32,223 nucleotides of DNA from an uncultured Bacteroidales bacterium (lineage in GTDB: Bacteria > Bacteroidota > Bacteroidia > Bacteroidales > P3), in NCBI GenBank assembly GCA_947168515.1, contig CAMVMF010000040.1, positions 1-32,223 on the forward strand, in the 5' to 3' direction. Both the position numbers and the translations under genes were made by a program. The notes beneath the pieces were generated by a model. The model was not told where the DNA came from, did not search any database, and saw only the letters and a program-made list of their open reading frames with translations. Below are positions 24,056-32,223 of this stretch, piece by piece (the first letter of the stretch is position 1; each line of letters begins with the position of its first letter).

Positions 24056-25219
24056 ATGAAAAATAAGAAAAAAGCCTTGCCAGAGGTTCTGGCGCACAAG
24101 CATATACTGATATGTGGTGATAATTTAAATGCGCTTTCGATAATGCGTAGTCTGGGAGAGATGGGAATTAGACCCATCGTTATTTTGCTTGAAGGAAACC
24201 CCATTCATTTGGTCGAATACTGCAAGTATTTAGGAAAGTTGGTCAGAGTTTCCTCGTTCCAAGAGTCTATGAAGGAACTGTTGAAGTACAAAGATGCCCA
24301 CTGTAAACCGTTTGTTTATACAAGCGACGATAACCACGGGAGCCTATTGGACCATAATTACGATGTGCTGAAAGACTATTTCTATTTCTTTAATGCAGGA
24401 GAAAAAGGACGCATTTCCTACTACATGGACAAGGATAAAATATGTGCGGCTGCTCGGGAATGCGGTTTTAATATAGCCAACGGAGAGGTATTGCGGCGAG
24501 GCGAGTTGCCGACCAATCTGCGATACCCCGTCATCACAAAAACATTAAATCCTTGTGACTACGGTTGGAAACGTGATGTTGGAGTCTTCTACTCCGCCGA
24601 AGAGTTGGCTGAGGCCTACAAGGGTATGGTCAGCGAAAGGTTTTTGGTAGAGGAATTTATCACTAAAAAGACCGAACTCTCGATACAGGGCTTTTCGGTT
24701 GATGGTGGTGAGATCGTTTTCCTCCCCTTCAAGAGTCACTACTTACGGATGCCGGCGGCCTCATATGGTAGTTTCGTCTACTACTATACCAATAAGGACA
24801 AGGAACTTACTGATCGGATTACCCAGTTGATACGAAAGATTGGCTATTCTGGCAATTTTGAAATTGAATTTATAGAGAAGCCTGATGGTAAGTTGGTGTT
24901 TCTAGAAATCAATTTCCGCCATTCTCTGTCGAATTATGCTAGCACGATTGGCGGAGTGAACCTACCATACGAATGGGCCAAGGCCACACTCCTGCACAGC
25001 GTCGAGGGGTTAACTCCTGTGCGGGACTCTTTCACAGCTTTGTTTGAAATGAAAGATTATAACGAATCTGTGAAAACCGGGAAAATAGGACTACTTCGGT
25101 GGCTGAAGGATTTATTTACGGCAGATAGCTACTACATTTGGAACAGGCACGACATAAGGCCTGCGGTGTCATTTTATATGGGCAAAGTGAAGCGGAAACT
25201 GCGGCACAAGTCGAAGTAA
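24056..25219 (+). CDS. ATP-grasp carboxylate ligase, glycan or peptide modification type
   Basis: A 387-residue cytosolic enzyme; the ATG at 24056 is preferred over the adjoining GTG. The pre-ATP-grasp Rossmann part reads HKHILICGDNLNALSIMRSL and GIRPIVILLEG, and is followed by a short DKDKICAAARECGFNIANG lid region. The ATP-grasp part includes YPVITKTLNP near residue 160, FLVEEFITKKTELSIQGFSV near residue 198, and the metal-binding GNFEIEFIEKPDG then FLEINFRHS near residue 280, with intact Glu and Asn. Related enzymes ligate amino acids (for example D-Asp) or act in polysaccharide and peptidoglycan loci. The preceding glycan-related remnant fits a surface-glycan role. The substrate is not predictable. 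Confidence 0.86.
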   Translation: MKNKKKALPEVLAHKHILICGDNLNALSIMRSLGEMGIRPIVILLEGNPIHLVEYCKYLGKLVRVSSFQESMKELLKYKDAHCKPFVYTSDDNHGSLLDHNYDVLKDYFYFFNAGEKGRISYYMDKDKICAAARECGFNIANGEVLRRGELPTNLRYPVITKTLNPCDYGWKRDVGVFYSAEELAEAYKGMVSERFLVEEFITKKTELSIQGFSVDGGEIVFLPFKSHYLRMPAASYGSFVYYYTNKDKELTDRITQLIRKIGYSGNFEIEFIEKPDGKLVFLEINFRHSLSNYASTIGGVNLPYEWAKATLLHSVEGLTPVRDSFTALFEMKDYNESVKTGKIGLLRWLKDLFTADSYYIWNRHDIRPAVSFYMGKVKRKLRHKSK

Positions 25220-25346
25220 GAGGCGTTTTAGTGTCGGCGATTAAAGGTAGGGTTATGCTGCTGTCGTTGACGGCCGCCCAGCCTTTGAAAAAGTGTTTAT
25301 TTTGCTGAATAAAAGGAGAAAAAATCTCTAAATCAAAAAAAAAGTT

Positions 25347-25354
25347 TATATTTG
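25347..25354 (+). promoter_or_regulatory. Predicted -7 box for the mutase gene
   Basis: TATATTTG followed by CAC, 43 bp before the start at 25397. No cobalamin-riboswitch motif is seen in this leader. Confidence 0.65.
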
Positions 25355-25396
25355 CACTTCTAAGAGAGACATATATAATAATATAAATTATTGATA

Positions 25397-27574
25397 ATGA
25401 GACCAGATTTTTCAAAAGTAAACTTCCGTGAGACGAAGGAAAACCAGGAATCCTTCGAACAGTGGGAGAAAGAAAACGATATTCAGAAGACGTGGAAGAC
25501 TCCTGAACAGATTGATGTCAAGCCCGTCTATGGAAAGAAGGATCTTGAGGGTATGGAGCACCTCAACTATGCCGCTGGTATTGCTCCTTATCTCCGTGGA
25601 CCGTACAGCACCATGTATGTGATGCGTCCGTGGACCATTCGTCAGTATGCAGGTTTCTCTACAGCTGAGGAGTCCAATGCTTTCTATCGCCGTAACATTG
25701 CTGCCGGCCAGAAGGGTCTGTCGGTTGCCTTCGACTTGGCTACCCACCGTGGCTACGACAGCGACCACGAGCGCGTTGTAGGTGATGTGGGTAAGGCAGG
25801 TGTGGCTGTTGACAGCATCTTGGATATGGAGATATTGTTCGACCAGATTGACCTTGGCAAGATGTCTGTGTCCATGACCATGAACGGTGCTGTGTTGCCA
25901 GTGCTTTCCTTCTACATTGTGGCTGCCGAAGAGCAGGGTGTGAAGCAGGAACAGCTTCAGGGTACCATCCAGAACGACATTCTGAAGGAGTTCATGGTGC
26001 GTAACACCTACATCTATCCTCCGTTGCCGTCGATGAAGATTATTGCCGACATCTTCGAGTACACCTCCAAGCACATGCCCAAGTTCAATAGCATCTCCAT
26101 CTCTGGTTACCACATGCAGGAGGCTGGTGCTACTGCCGACATCGAGCTGGCATATACCTTGGCTGACGGTCTTGAGTATCTGCGCGCCGGTGTCAACGCA
26201 GGCATGAGCATCGATGACTTCGCACCCCGTCTGAGCTTCTTCTGGGGTGTGGGTATGAACCACTTTATGGAGATTGCCAAGATGCGTGCCGCCCGTATGC
26301 TGTGGGCCAAGATTGTGAACCAGTTCAACCCCAAGAATCCCAAATCCCTCGCGCTGCGTACCCACTGCCAGACCTCTGGCTGGTCGCTCACCGAGCAGGA
26401 TCCTTATAACAACGTAGCCCGCACCTGCATCGAAGCTATGGGTGCCGCTCTGGGCCACACCCAGAGTCTGCATACCAATGCCTTGGACGAGGCTATTGCA
26501 CTGCCCACCGACTTCAGTGCCCGTATTGCACGTAACACCCAGATCTATCTTCAGGAAGAGACCAATATCTGTCGTGTGGTAGACCCATGGGCCGGCAGCT
26601 ACTATGTTGAGACCCTGACCCATGAGATTGCTCACCGTGCATGGGCTCACATCCAAGAGGTTGAGAAATTGGGTGGCATGGCCAAGGCTATTGAGAGCGG
26701 AGTGCCTAAGATGCGTATCGAAGAGGCTTCGGCCCGCAAACAGAGCCGTATTGACTCCAACATCGATACCATTCTGGGTGTCAACAAATACCGTCTCGAC
26801 CACGAAGATCCTATCGAGACTCTCGAAATCGACAATACCGCCGTGCGTCAGGCCCAGCTCGACCGTTTGGCCAAGCTGCGTGCCAACCGCGACCCCGAGG
26901 CTGTGCAGAAAGCCCTCGATGCCCTCACCGAGTGTGCCAAGACTGGCCAGGGCAACCTTCTCGAGCTCTCCATCGATGCCGCCCGCAAGCGTGCTTCCTT
27001 AGGCGAGATTAGCTATGCTCTCGAAAAAGTTTATGGACGTTATAAAGCAAAAATCAATCTTATCAGCAACGTGTACAGCGCACAGACAAAAGATACCGAT
27101 GAATTCCAGCAAGTAAAGGCCATGACCGATTACTTTGCTAAGGTAGAAGGCCGCCGTCCTCGTGTCATGGTGGCAAAAATGGGTCAGGATGGTCACGACC
27201 GCGGAGCCAAGGTAGTTGCCACCGGTTATGCTGACCTCGGCTATGATGTCGACATGGGTCCCCTCTTCCAAACTCCTGCAGAGGCTGCCAAACAGGCTGT
27301 TGAGAACGATGTCCACATCCTGGGCGTTAGTTCCCTTGCCGCTGGCCACAAGACCCTCGTGCCTCAGGTGATTGAAGAGCTCAAGAAGCTGGGCCGCGAA
27401 GACATCATCGTCACCGTGGGTGGTGTTATTCCTCCACAGGACTATGACTTCCTCTTTGAGCACGGTGCTGCCGCCATCTTCGGACCCGGTACTGTGGTCA
27501 GCACCAGTGCCCGCAAGATGATGGAACTTCTCTTTGCAATGAAGGGAATAGAATACCCTCCAGTAAATAAATAA
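25397..27574 (+). CDS. mutB: Methylmalonyl-CoA mutase, large (catalytic) subunit
   Basis: A 725-residue adenosylcobalamin enzyme interconverting succinyl-CoA and (R)-methylmalonyl-CoA, the core of propionate formation in Bacteroidales. The N-terminal TIM barrel carries [20 protein letters not shown] near residue 70 and [20 protein letters not shown] near 115 (CoA and substrate contacts), and [19 protein letters not shown] near 320. The C-terminal B12 domain from about residue 585 has the base-off motif Asp598-x-His600-x-x-Gly603, then the GVSSLAAGH and [10 protein letters not shown] strands. A TTG-ATA before the ATG is not needed. The small subunit gene that usually stands immediately upstream is missing here; the neighbour is an ATP-grasp gene. 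It could be homodimeric (Sbm-like) or have its partner elsewhere. Confidence 0.95.
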   Translation: MRPDFSKVNFRETKENQESFEQWEKENDIQKTWKTPEQIDVKPVYGKKDLEGMEHLNYAAGIAPYLRGPYSTMYVMRPWTIRQYAGFSTAEESNAFYRRNIAAGQKGLSVAFDLATHRGYDSDHERVVGDVGKAGVAVDSILDMEILFDQIDLGKMSVSMTMNGAVLPVLSFYIVAAEEQGVKQEQLQGTIQNDILKEFMVRNTYIYPPLPSMKIIADIFEYTSKHMPKFNSISISGYHMQEAGATADIELAYTLADGLEYLRAGVNAGMSIDDFAPRLSFFWGVGMNHFMEIAKMRAARMLWAKIVNQFNPKNPKSLALRTHCQTSGWSLTEQDPYNNVARTCIEAMGAALGHTQSLHTNALDEAIALPTDFSARIARNTQIYLQEETNICRVVDPWAGSYYVETLTHEIAHRAWAHIQEVEKLGGMAKAIESGVPKMRIEEASARKQSRIDSNIDTILGVNKYRLDHEDPIETLEIDNTAVRQAQLDRLAKLRANRDPEAVQKALDALTECAKTGQGNLLELSIDAARKRASLGEISYALEKVYGRYKAKINLISNVYSAQTKDTDEFQQVKAMTDYFAKVEGRRPRVMVAKMGQDGHDRGAKVVATGYADLGYDVDMGPLFQTPAEAAKQAVENDVHILGVSSLAAGHKTLVPQVIEELKKLGREDIIVTVGGVIPPQDYDFLFEHGAAAIFGPGTVVSTSARKMMELLFAMKGIEYPPVNK

Positions 27575-27597
27575 TTGATTTTGTATAACTTGTAAGT

Positions 27598-27632
27598 AAA
27601 TCCGCTGTCGTGAGACGGCGGATTTTTTTGTT
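27598..27632 (+). terminator. Rho-independent terminator after the mutase gene
   Basis: AAATCCGCTGTC (27598-27609) pairs with GACGGCGGATTT (27614-27625), with one G-T pair and loop GTGA, followed by TTTTG. Confidence 0.9.
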
Positions 27633-27748
27633 CTCTTGGGGCTGGTCCAAATTCTTATCAACAGCCATTCCCCTGTCTAACTTTTTCCACTTTAATCAAC
27701 TACAAACTCATTGTTGATAACTTGAAGGTGGTGTCGTAAAATTAGGTG

Positions 27749-27777
27749 TTGACGAACCGTATTTCTTTGTATTTTTG
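27749..27777 (+). promoter_or_regulatory. Predicted promoter of the riboswitch-nrdDG transcript
   Basis: TTG at 27749-27751, an 18-nt gap, then TATTTTTG at 27770-27777. The transcript would begin within a few bases of the first riboswitch stem at 27783. Confidence 0.75.
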
Positions 27778-27782
27778 CATTC

Positions 27783-27947
27783 GAAAGGTGTTTGAGGCGA
27801 GAGTCTCGAATGAAAAGAGAATCAGGTGAAAAGCCTGAACTATACCCGTAGCTGTGAGTTCCAAAAGGCCTGGACAAAAAGTCACTGTCCTTAGCAGGAT
27901 GGGAAGGCGATTCAGGTAAAGGAATTAAGTCAGAAGACCTGCCTTTC
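27783..27947 (+). promoter_or_regulatory. Cobalamin (B12) riboswitch upstream of nrdD
   Basis: The conserved elements occur in the right order. GAAAGG (27783-27788) pairs with CCTTTC (27942-27947) as P1. ATCAGGTGAAAAGCCTGAAC forms the P3 hairpin region. CCCGTAGCTGTGAG follows, then AGTCACTGTCC, GGGAAGGCG and the B12 box AAGTCAGAAGACCTGCC (27927-27943). Cobalamin binding normally closes this fold and shuts off the downstream gene. From 27948 to 28099 the leader has no obvious U-run terminator, so control at the nrdD ribosome-binding site (GAAGGA, 28091-28096) is more likely. Confidence 0.93.
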
Positions 27948-28099
27948 ATATATGTCGCGAGATGCTTTCGGGATTAAGGGCTGTCTGCGAATGCGTTAGA
28001 CTCTATGGTGAGTTTTGCGTTTTCGACTCTTTCAACCATCCCCCCTCCCTAGCTTTCTCCGACAAAGGAATGCATAATAAGTACTCAAAAGAAGGAACC

Positions 28100-30307
28100 A
28101 TGATACAAACAGTTGTCAAGCGCGACGGCCGCATTGTCGGCTTCAACAGAGAAAAAATCGCCCAGGCCATTCGCAAGGCTATGCTCACCACCGAGAAAGG
28201 GGAGGACGAGTCCCTGATTTATCAGATTGTTGACCGTATCGAACTCAAAGGACCAGAACAGGCCACCGTGGAGCAGATACAGGATATGGTGGAGATGCAG
28301 TTGATGCAATCTTCGCGCAAAGAGGTTGCCAAGAAGTACATCGCCTACCGCGACAAACGCTCCATTGCCCGAAAAGCCAAAACGCGCGAGATTTTTCTGG
28401 AGATCTTAGAGGCCAAAAGCAATGATGTGACCCGCGAAAATGCCAACATGAATGCTGACACGCCTGCCGGCATGATGATGAAGTTTGCCAGCGAGACTAC
28501 CAAGCCTTTCGTTGACGACTACCTGCTTTCCGAACGGTCCAAGTGGGCTGTCAAGCACAACTACCTGCATATTCACGACAAGGATTACTATCCTACAAAG
28601 TCGCTCACCTGCATCCAGCATCCGCTCGACCGTATTCTCAACGACGGTTTTGCCGCAGGTCATAGCGAGTCACGTCCGGCCAAGCGTATTGAAACAGCTT
28701 CGGTGATGGCCTGCATCTCGCTGGAAACTGTTCAGAACGAAATGCACGGCGGCCAAGCCATTCCGGCTTTCGACTTCTATCTGGCTCCTTTCATCCGCAA
28801 GACCTATATCGAGGAAGTGAAGCACCTCGAGGAGGTTTGTGGCACCGATCTCTCGCACCTTTATGAGCATCCCTTCGACGACTATTTAGAGAGGCCCTTG
28901 GATGGTCTTTCCGGTGACGAGCGTTTGCTCCAGCATGCCGTCAACATGACTGTCCGCCGCACCCATCAGGCCATGGAAGCTTTCATACATAACATGAACA
29001 CCATCCACTCGCGTGGCGGCAATCAGGTTGTCTTCTCCTCCATCAACTATGGGACCGACACCTCGGCGGAGGGGCGCTGCGTGATTCGCGAGTTGTTGAA
29101 GTCCACATACGAAGGTGTTGGCTCTGGGGCCACTGCCATTTTCCCCATTCAGATTTGGAAGAAGAAACGTGGGGTCAGCTATCTGCCTGACGACCGCAAC
29201 TACGACCTCTATCTCTATGCCTGCAAGGTGGCTGCCCGCCGCTTCTTCCCCAACTTTGTCAATCTCGATGCCACCTTCAACCAGCACGAGAAATGGCGTG
29301 CCGACGACCCGCTGCGTTACCGTTATGAAGTGGCCACCATGGGTTGCCGTACTCGCGTCTTCGAAGACCGCTATGGCGAGAAGACTTCCATTGGGCGCGG
29401 CAATTTGTCGTTCTCAACGATCAATATCGTGCGCCTGGCCCTCGAAGTGCGTGAGATTGAGGATAAGAATGCCCGTATCGAGGCTTTCTTTGCCAAGCTG
29501 GATGAATTGTTGGAGATTACGGCCAACCAGTTGCTGGACCGCTATAATTTCCAGAAGACAGCCCTGGCCAAGCAGTTTCCACTGCTGATGTCTAAGCTGT
29601 GGATTGGTAGTGAGAATCTTCACCCCAACGACACCATCGAGCCGGTCATCAACCACGGTACCCTAGGCATTGGTTTCATCGGATTGGCCGAGTGCCTTAT
29701 TGCCTTGGTAGGTAAACATCACGGCGAGAGCGAGGAAGCACAGCAGTTGGGCCTGCGTATCGTGGGCTATATGCGCGACCGGGTGAAACAATTTTCTGAG
29801 AAATACGAGCATAATTTCAGTGTCTTGGCCACCCCGGCCGAAGGCCTCTCGGGCCGTTTCACGGGCCGCGACAGGCAGGACTTCGGCATCATCCCCGGCG
29901 TGACGGATAAGATATATTACACCAACTCCAACCACGTCCCCGTTTATTACCATTGCTCTCCGCGTCATAAGGCTGAAATCGAAGGGCCTTATCACGACCT
30001 TACGCGTGGCGGCCATATTTTTTATGTGGAGATAGACGGCGACGCCACCCATAATCCTAAGGCCATTCAAAACATTGTCGACCTGATGGATAAGAACAAT
30101 ATCGGCTACTGCTCTGTCAATCACAACCGCAACCGTTGCATGGATTGTGGCTATGAGGATGCTCAGCCCAATTTGGAGAAATGCCCCCACTGCGGCAGCA
30201 CCAATATAGACCGCCTGCAACGCATCACGGGCTATCTTGTAGGAACCACCGACCGTTGGAATCGTGCCAAACTTGCTGAACTCAATGACCGAATTGTACA
30301 TAAATAG
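28100..30307 (+). CDS. nrdD: Anaerobic (class III) ribonucleoside-triphosphate reductase
   Basis: A 735-residue glycyl-radical enzyme making deoxynucleotides without oxygen or B12. The start is ATG 28100, behind GAAGGA; the frame stays open 46 codons upstream, but that part is the structured riboswitch leader. The ATP-cone regulatory domain (1-95) opens VVKRDGRIVGFNREKIAQAI. The barrel core carries NTIHSRGGNQVVFSSINYG near residue 300. The C-terminal zinc site is NRCMDCGYED and CPHCGSTN, followed by the glycyl-radical loop RITGYLVGTTDRWNRAKLAE. The radical Gly is in Arg-Ile-Thr-Gly-Tyr. It is repressed by cobalamin, judging from the riboswitch. It overlaps nrdG by 23 bp. Confidence 0.96.
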   Translation: MIQTVVKRDGRIVGFNREKIAQAIRKAMLTTEKGEDESLIYQIVDRIELKGPEQATVEQIQDMVEMQLMQSSRKEVAKKYIAYRDKRSIARKAKTREIFLEILEAKSNDVTRENANMNADTPAGMMMKFASETTKPFVDDYLLSERSKWAVKHNYLHIHDKDYYPTKSLTCIQHPLDRILNDGFAAGHSESRPAKRIETASVMACISLETVQNEMHGGQAIPAFDFYLAPFIRKTYIEEVKHLEEVCGTDLSHLYEHPFDDYLERPLDGLSGDERLLQHAVNMTVRRTHQAMEAFIHNMNTIHSRGGNQVVFSSINYGTDTSAEGRCVIRELLKSTYEGVGSGATAIFPIQIWKKKRGVSYLPDDRNYDLYLYACKVAARRFFPNFVNLDATFNQHEKWRADDPLRYRYEVATMGCRTRVFEDRYGEKTSIGRGNLSFSTINIVRLALEVREIEDKNARIEAFFAKLDELLEITANQLLDRYNFQKTALAKQFPLLMSKLWIGSENLHPNDTIEPVINHGTLGIGFIGLAECLIALVGKHHGESEEAQQLGLRIVGYMRDRVKQFSEKYEHNFSVLATPAEGLSGRFTGRDRQDFGIIPGVTDKIYYTNSNHVPVYYHCSPRHKAEIEGPYHDLTRGGHIFYVEIDGDATHNPKAIQNIVDLMDKNNIGYCSVNHNRNRCMDCGYEDAQPNLEKCPHCGSTNIDRLQRITGYLVGTTDRWNRAKLAELNDRIVHK

Positions 30308-30896
30308 TATAAGAATATTGGATATCGTCCACGGGACATCTGTCGACGGTCCGGGACTAAGAACATCTATCTATGGTGCCGGATGCACCCATCAGTGTCC
30401 GGGCTGCCACAATCCCCAGTCATGGGATCCCTCGGGCGGAACCAGCGTCAGTGTCAGAGAGGTCGCCGAAGAGGTGTTGGCCGAGGGGTTGGATGTGACC
30501 TTCTCTGGTGGCGACCCGATGTTTCAGCCGGAGGCCTTCACGTTGTTGGCGAATATAATTCGTGCCAATTCCACTCACGACATCTGGTGCTACACGGGTT
30601 ACCGCATCGAGCGTCTCTTCTCCGACCCACGCCGACATGCCCTGCTAGAGCAGGTCGACGTGCTCGTGGATGGCCCTTATGTCCAGAGTCTGCGAGACCT
30701 TTCGCTCCTCTTTCGCGGCAGTGCCAACCAGCGGTTGGTCGATGTCCCCGCCACACTTGCCCAGGGACGTGTGGTGCTGTATACACCGGAGGATGTCACC
30801 TACGAGTATATCTCCAAACCTCGTCAGGCAATCCTTCCCTCATCGCCTAGGCGGGCAACAGCGGCCTCCATCCTCGAACACAGTAACGTCCTGTAG
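30285..30896 (+). CDS. nrdG: NrdD-activating radical SAM enzyme
   Basis: A 203-residue activase that uses SAM and a 4Fe-4S cluster to place the glycyl radical on NrdD. It begins MTELYINSIRILDIVHGTSV and has GPGLRTSIYGAGC leading into the cluster motif Cys-Thr-His-Gln-Cys-Pro-Gly-Cys. DVTFSGGDPMFQPE is the SAM-binding GGE-like strand. A GTG seven codons upstream is in frame, but the ATG at 30285 matches the family start. The start lies inside the end of nrdD, so translation is coupled. It is slightly longer than the typical 155-175 residues, because of a C-terminal extension from about residue 175. Confidence 0.95.
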   Translation: MTELYINSIRILDIVHGTSVDGPGLRTSIYGAGCTHQCPGCHNPQSWDPSGGTSVSVREVAEEVLAEGLDVTFSGGDPMFQPEAFTLLANIIRANSTHDIWCYTGYRIERLFSDPRRHALLEQVDVLVDGPYVQSLRDLSLLFRGSANQRLVDVPATLAQGRVVLYTPEDVTYEYISKPRQAILPSSPRRATAASILEHSNVL

Positions 30897-31103
30897 ACGA
30901 CCGTGGCTTTGCTGACTGGAATTGTAGTCCCCAGCACACAGAACAGAAAAGTGTGTGAGGGTGGTTCGGATACGTCCCACCCCAATCCACAAACAGGCTT
31001 TTGTGTCGCCTGCACCCAATCAATTTTTCACCACCATTTGTTGAAAAAGATAGTTTTTTTTCTGAAAAGTAAATATTTATTATGTTATGTCAGAAAAAAG
31101 TTG

Positions 31104-31111
31104 TAATTTTG
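31104..31111 (+). promoter_or_regulatory. Predicted -7 box for DUF177-rpmF
   Basis: TAATTTTG followed by CAAA, 23 bp before the start at 31134. The 207-bp spacer between nrdG and this box has a GGGTGG/CCACCC hairpin (30959-30982) but no U-run. Confidence 0.65.
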
Positions 31112-31133
31112 CAAACTCAATAAGAGCGTGAAA

Positions 31134-31667
31134 ATGAAAGCAAAATACGATACTACTATCCAGTTTAGTGGTTTAAAATCAGGAAAATACGAGTTCGAGT
31201 ATGTCTTGGATGGTGGCTTCTTCGAAGGCTTCGAAAATGAAGAATTACAAGATGGAAAAGTCGTTTTTGCGGTAAATCTGGAGAAAAAAGAGCGCTTGTT
31301 GATGATTAATTTTGTCTGGGAAGGCACGATAAAATCAACATGCGATCGATGCCTTGGGGAGTTGGATATCCCCGTAGAGGGAGAGCAGGCCCTCTGCGTG
31401 AAATTCAGCGACACGGAGACTAGTGAGGATGAAAATGTGGTCTATCTCCCCGAGGATGCCTACCAGATTGATTTGAGCCAGTGGATGTACGAGTTCGTGG
31501 CGGTAAGTATACCTATGCAGCACGTCCATCCCGACGGTGAGTGTGACCCTGAGATGCTCAAGTTCATCGCTAATGATGCTAATGAGCAGGAGGACGGAGA
31601 GAGAGAGAATAAGAGCGGCGAGACCGACCCCCGTTGGGATGCACTAAAACAGTTAATGGAAAAATAA
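31134..31667 (+). CDS. DUF177/YceD-family protein
   Basis: A 177-residue protein with the conserved middle TCDRCLGELDIPVEGEQAL, in which CDRCL is the DUF177 hallmark. It then has acidic strands with YLPEDAYQIDLSQWMYEFV, a CDPEMLKFI segment and a typical end, DPRWDALKQLMEK. An in-frame GTG at 31128 is a weaker start. The family is almost always next to rpmF and is needed for 23S rRNA metabolism in plants and E. coli, so a role in large-subunit assembly is inferred. It is 19 bp before rpmF. Confidence 0.93.
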   Translation: MKAKYDTTIQFSGLKSGKYEFEYVLDGGFFEGFENEELQDGKVVFAVNLEKKERLLMINFVWEGTIKSTCDRCLGELDIPVEGEQALCVKFSDTETSEDENVVYLPEDAYQIDLSQWMYEFVAVSIPMQHVHPDGECDPEMLKFIANDANEQEDGERENKSGETDPRWDALKQLMEK

Positions 31668-31686
31668 ACAAAAAAATAATAATAAT

Positions 31687-31872
31687 ATGCCACATCCAAA
31701 ACACAGATTCTCGCAGACTCGCACAGCGAAGCGCAGAACACACGACGCCCTGGAGAAAGCACAGCTTACCACCTGCAGCAACTGCGGTGCTCCAGTAATG
31801 TATCACCACGTATGCCCCGAATGCGGTTACTACCGCGGCAAACTCGCCATCGAGAAGAACACCGAGGCATAA
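31687..31872 (+). CDS. rpmF: 50S ribosomal protein L32
   Basis: A 61-residue basic protein of the large subunit. The start MPHPKHRFSQTRTAKRRTHD and the zinc ribbon CSNC...CPEC (C+ form) identify bL32. In many Bacteroidales rpmF continues into fabH-era-der; here a strong terminator follows at once. Confidence 0.96.
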   Translation: MPHPKHRFSQTRTAKRRTHDALEKAQLTTCSNCGAPVMYHHVCPECGYYRGKLAIEKNTEA

Positions 31873-31893
31873 GCCGATACATTTGGCACAGAC

Positions 31894-31932
31894 AAAACGT
31901 GGACTACCCTATGGGATAGTCCACGTTTTTTT
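31894..31932 (+). terminator. Rho-independent terminator after rpmF
   Basis: AAAACGTGGACTA (31894-31906) pairs with TAGTCCACGTTTT (31917-31929), followed by T's. Confidence 0.92.
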
Positions 31933-32223
31933 TCTCTCCTATTCTTTATCACTCCGTCGATGCAAATAGTCCAAGAGATTGGCTGTTTAGTGCTTTAATG
32001 GCACAGAAGTATCTTTTTTTGAGCTTGTATCTCGGTGTTTATCAGTTGTGTGTGGGTTCTTTCAAAAAAGAATATTTTCGTGAGACTTTTTTGTCTTTTT
32101 TGCAACTAATAATATAGTTCATCCTTAATAATACAGTAATTGTTCAAATTTAATTTACATATAATATTACGCTGCATTTCTCGTTATCTCTGTGAAATAC
32201 ACATTGGAAATGAGAAGCACAAC
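31933..32223. other. AT-rich region at the window end
   Basis: No gene is seen. An ATG at 32210 after ATTGGAA may begin the next gene (Met-Arg-Ser-Thr), but only four codons are present, so it is not called. Confidence 0.4.

Noticed and set aside
25412..26803. 463-codon open frame on the minus strand opposite the mutase gene
   Set aside because: It lies wholly within a certain gene. Its length comes from GC-biased third positions, and the translation matches nothing recognisable.
27692..27949. 85-codon minus-strand ORF over the riboswitch
   Set aside because: The conserved B12 riboswitch elements explain the sequence; the ORF has no coding support.
27962..28099. N-terminal extension of NrdD by 46 residues
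   Set aside because: The segment lies in the riboswitch leader, has no family similarity, and the ATG at 28100 has a good ribosome-binding site and the normal ATP-cone start.

Overview
The window is chromosomal DNA from an anaerobic member of the Bacteroidales (phylum Bacteroidota); I cannot fix the family. Four kinds of evidence agree. Nearly every gene cluster is preceded by a Bacteroidota-type -7 box (TAnnTTTG). Lipoproteins have short lipoboxes. One secreted protein ends in a type IX secretion sorting domain. The metabolism is anaerobic: an oxygen-sensitive class III ribonucleotide reductase and a B12-dependent methylmalonyl-CoA mutase. Most of the sequence is ordinary core genome. I see no prophage, insertion sequence, CRISPR array, tRNA or rRNA.

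Layout. 1-2.7 kb: the Ala/Pro-rich tail of a truncated gene, aspS, and a convergent ybaK-type deacylase. 2.7-4.4 kb: a 44-codon ORF followed by a surface lipoprotein, with a long leader and a strong terminator. 4.4-5.2 kb: no gene, but two hairpin-bearing direct repeats. 5.2-6.7 kb (minus): a small lipoprotein and a nucleotidyltransferase-fold protein. 6.7-8.9 kb: LysE-type exporter, nitroreductase and radical SAM protein. 9.0-10.8 kb: infC-rpmI-rplT-rplS, where infC appears to start at AUA behind a good Shine-Dalgarno sequence. 11.2-13.3 kb: a T9SS-exported repeat protein. 13.4-15.4 kb: thrS. 15.5-16.3 kb (minus): a TupA-like ATP-grasp enzyme. 16.8-20.0 kb (minus): an operon of VWA/beta-barrel protein, four-helix membrane protein and lipoprotein alpha/beta hydrolase. 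20.3-25.2 kb (plus): DUF1295 protein, PurL-like protein, TPR protein, Bax-inhibitor-1 family protein, a frameshifted glycan-enzyme remnant and a second ATP-grasp enzyme. 25.4-27.6 kb: methylmalonyl-CoA mutase large subunit with no small subunit beside it. 27.8-30.9 kb: a cobalamin riboswitch leading into nrdD-nrdG. 31.1-31.9 kb: DUF177-rpmF.

How the parts work together. Translation genes (aspS, ybaK, infC, rpmI, rplT, rplS, thrS, rpmF) dominate. B12 links two neighbours: a B12-dependent mutase, and next to it a B12-independent ribonucleotide reductase placed under a cobalamin riboswitch. That arrangement predicts a B12-dependent class II reductase elsewhere in the genome. Several genes concern the envelope: the fimbrillin-like lipoprotein, the T9SS protein, the VWA operon and two ATP-grasp ligases. 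The least explained pieces are the VWA operon with a palindrome at its promoter, the PurL-like protein, the small ORF before the lipoprotein, and the twin hairpin repeats.
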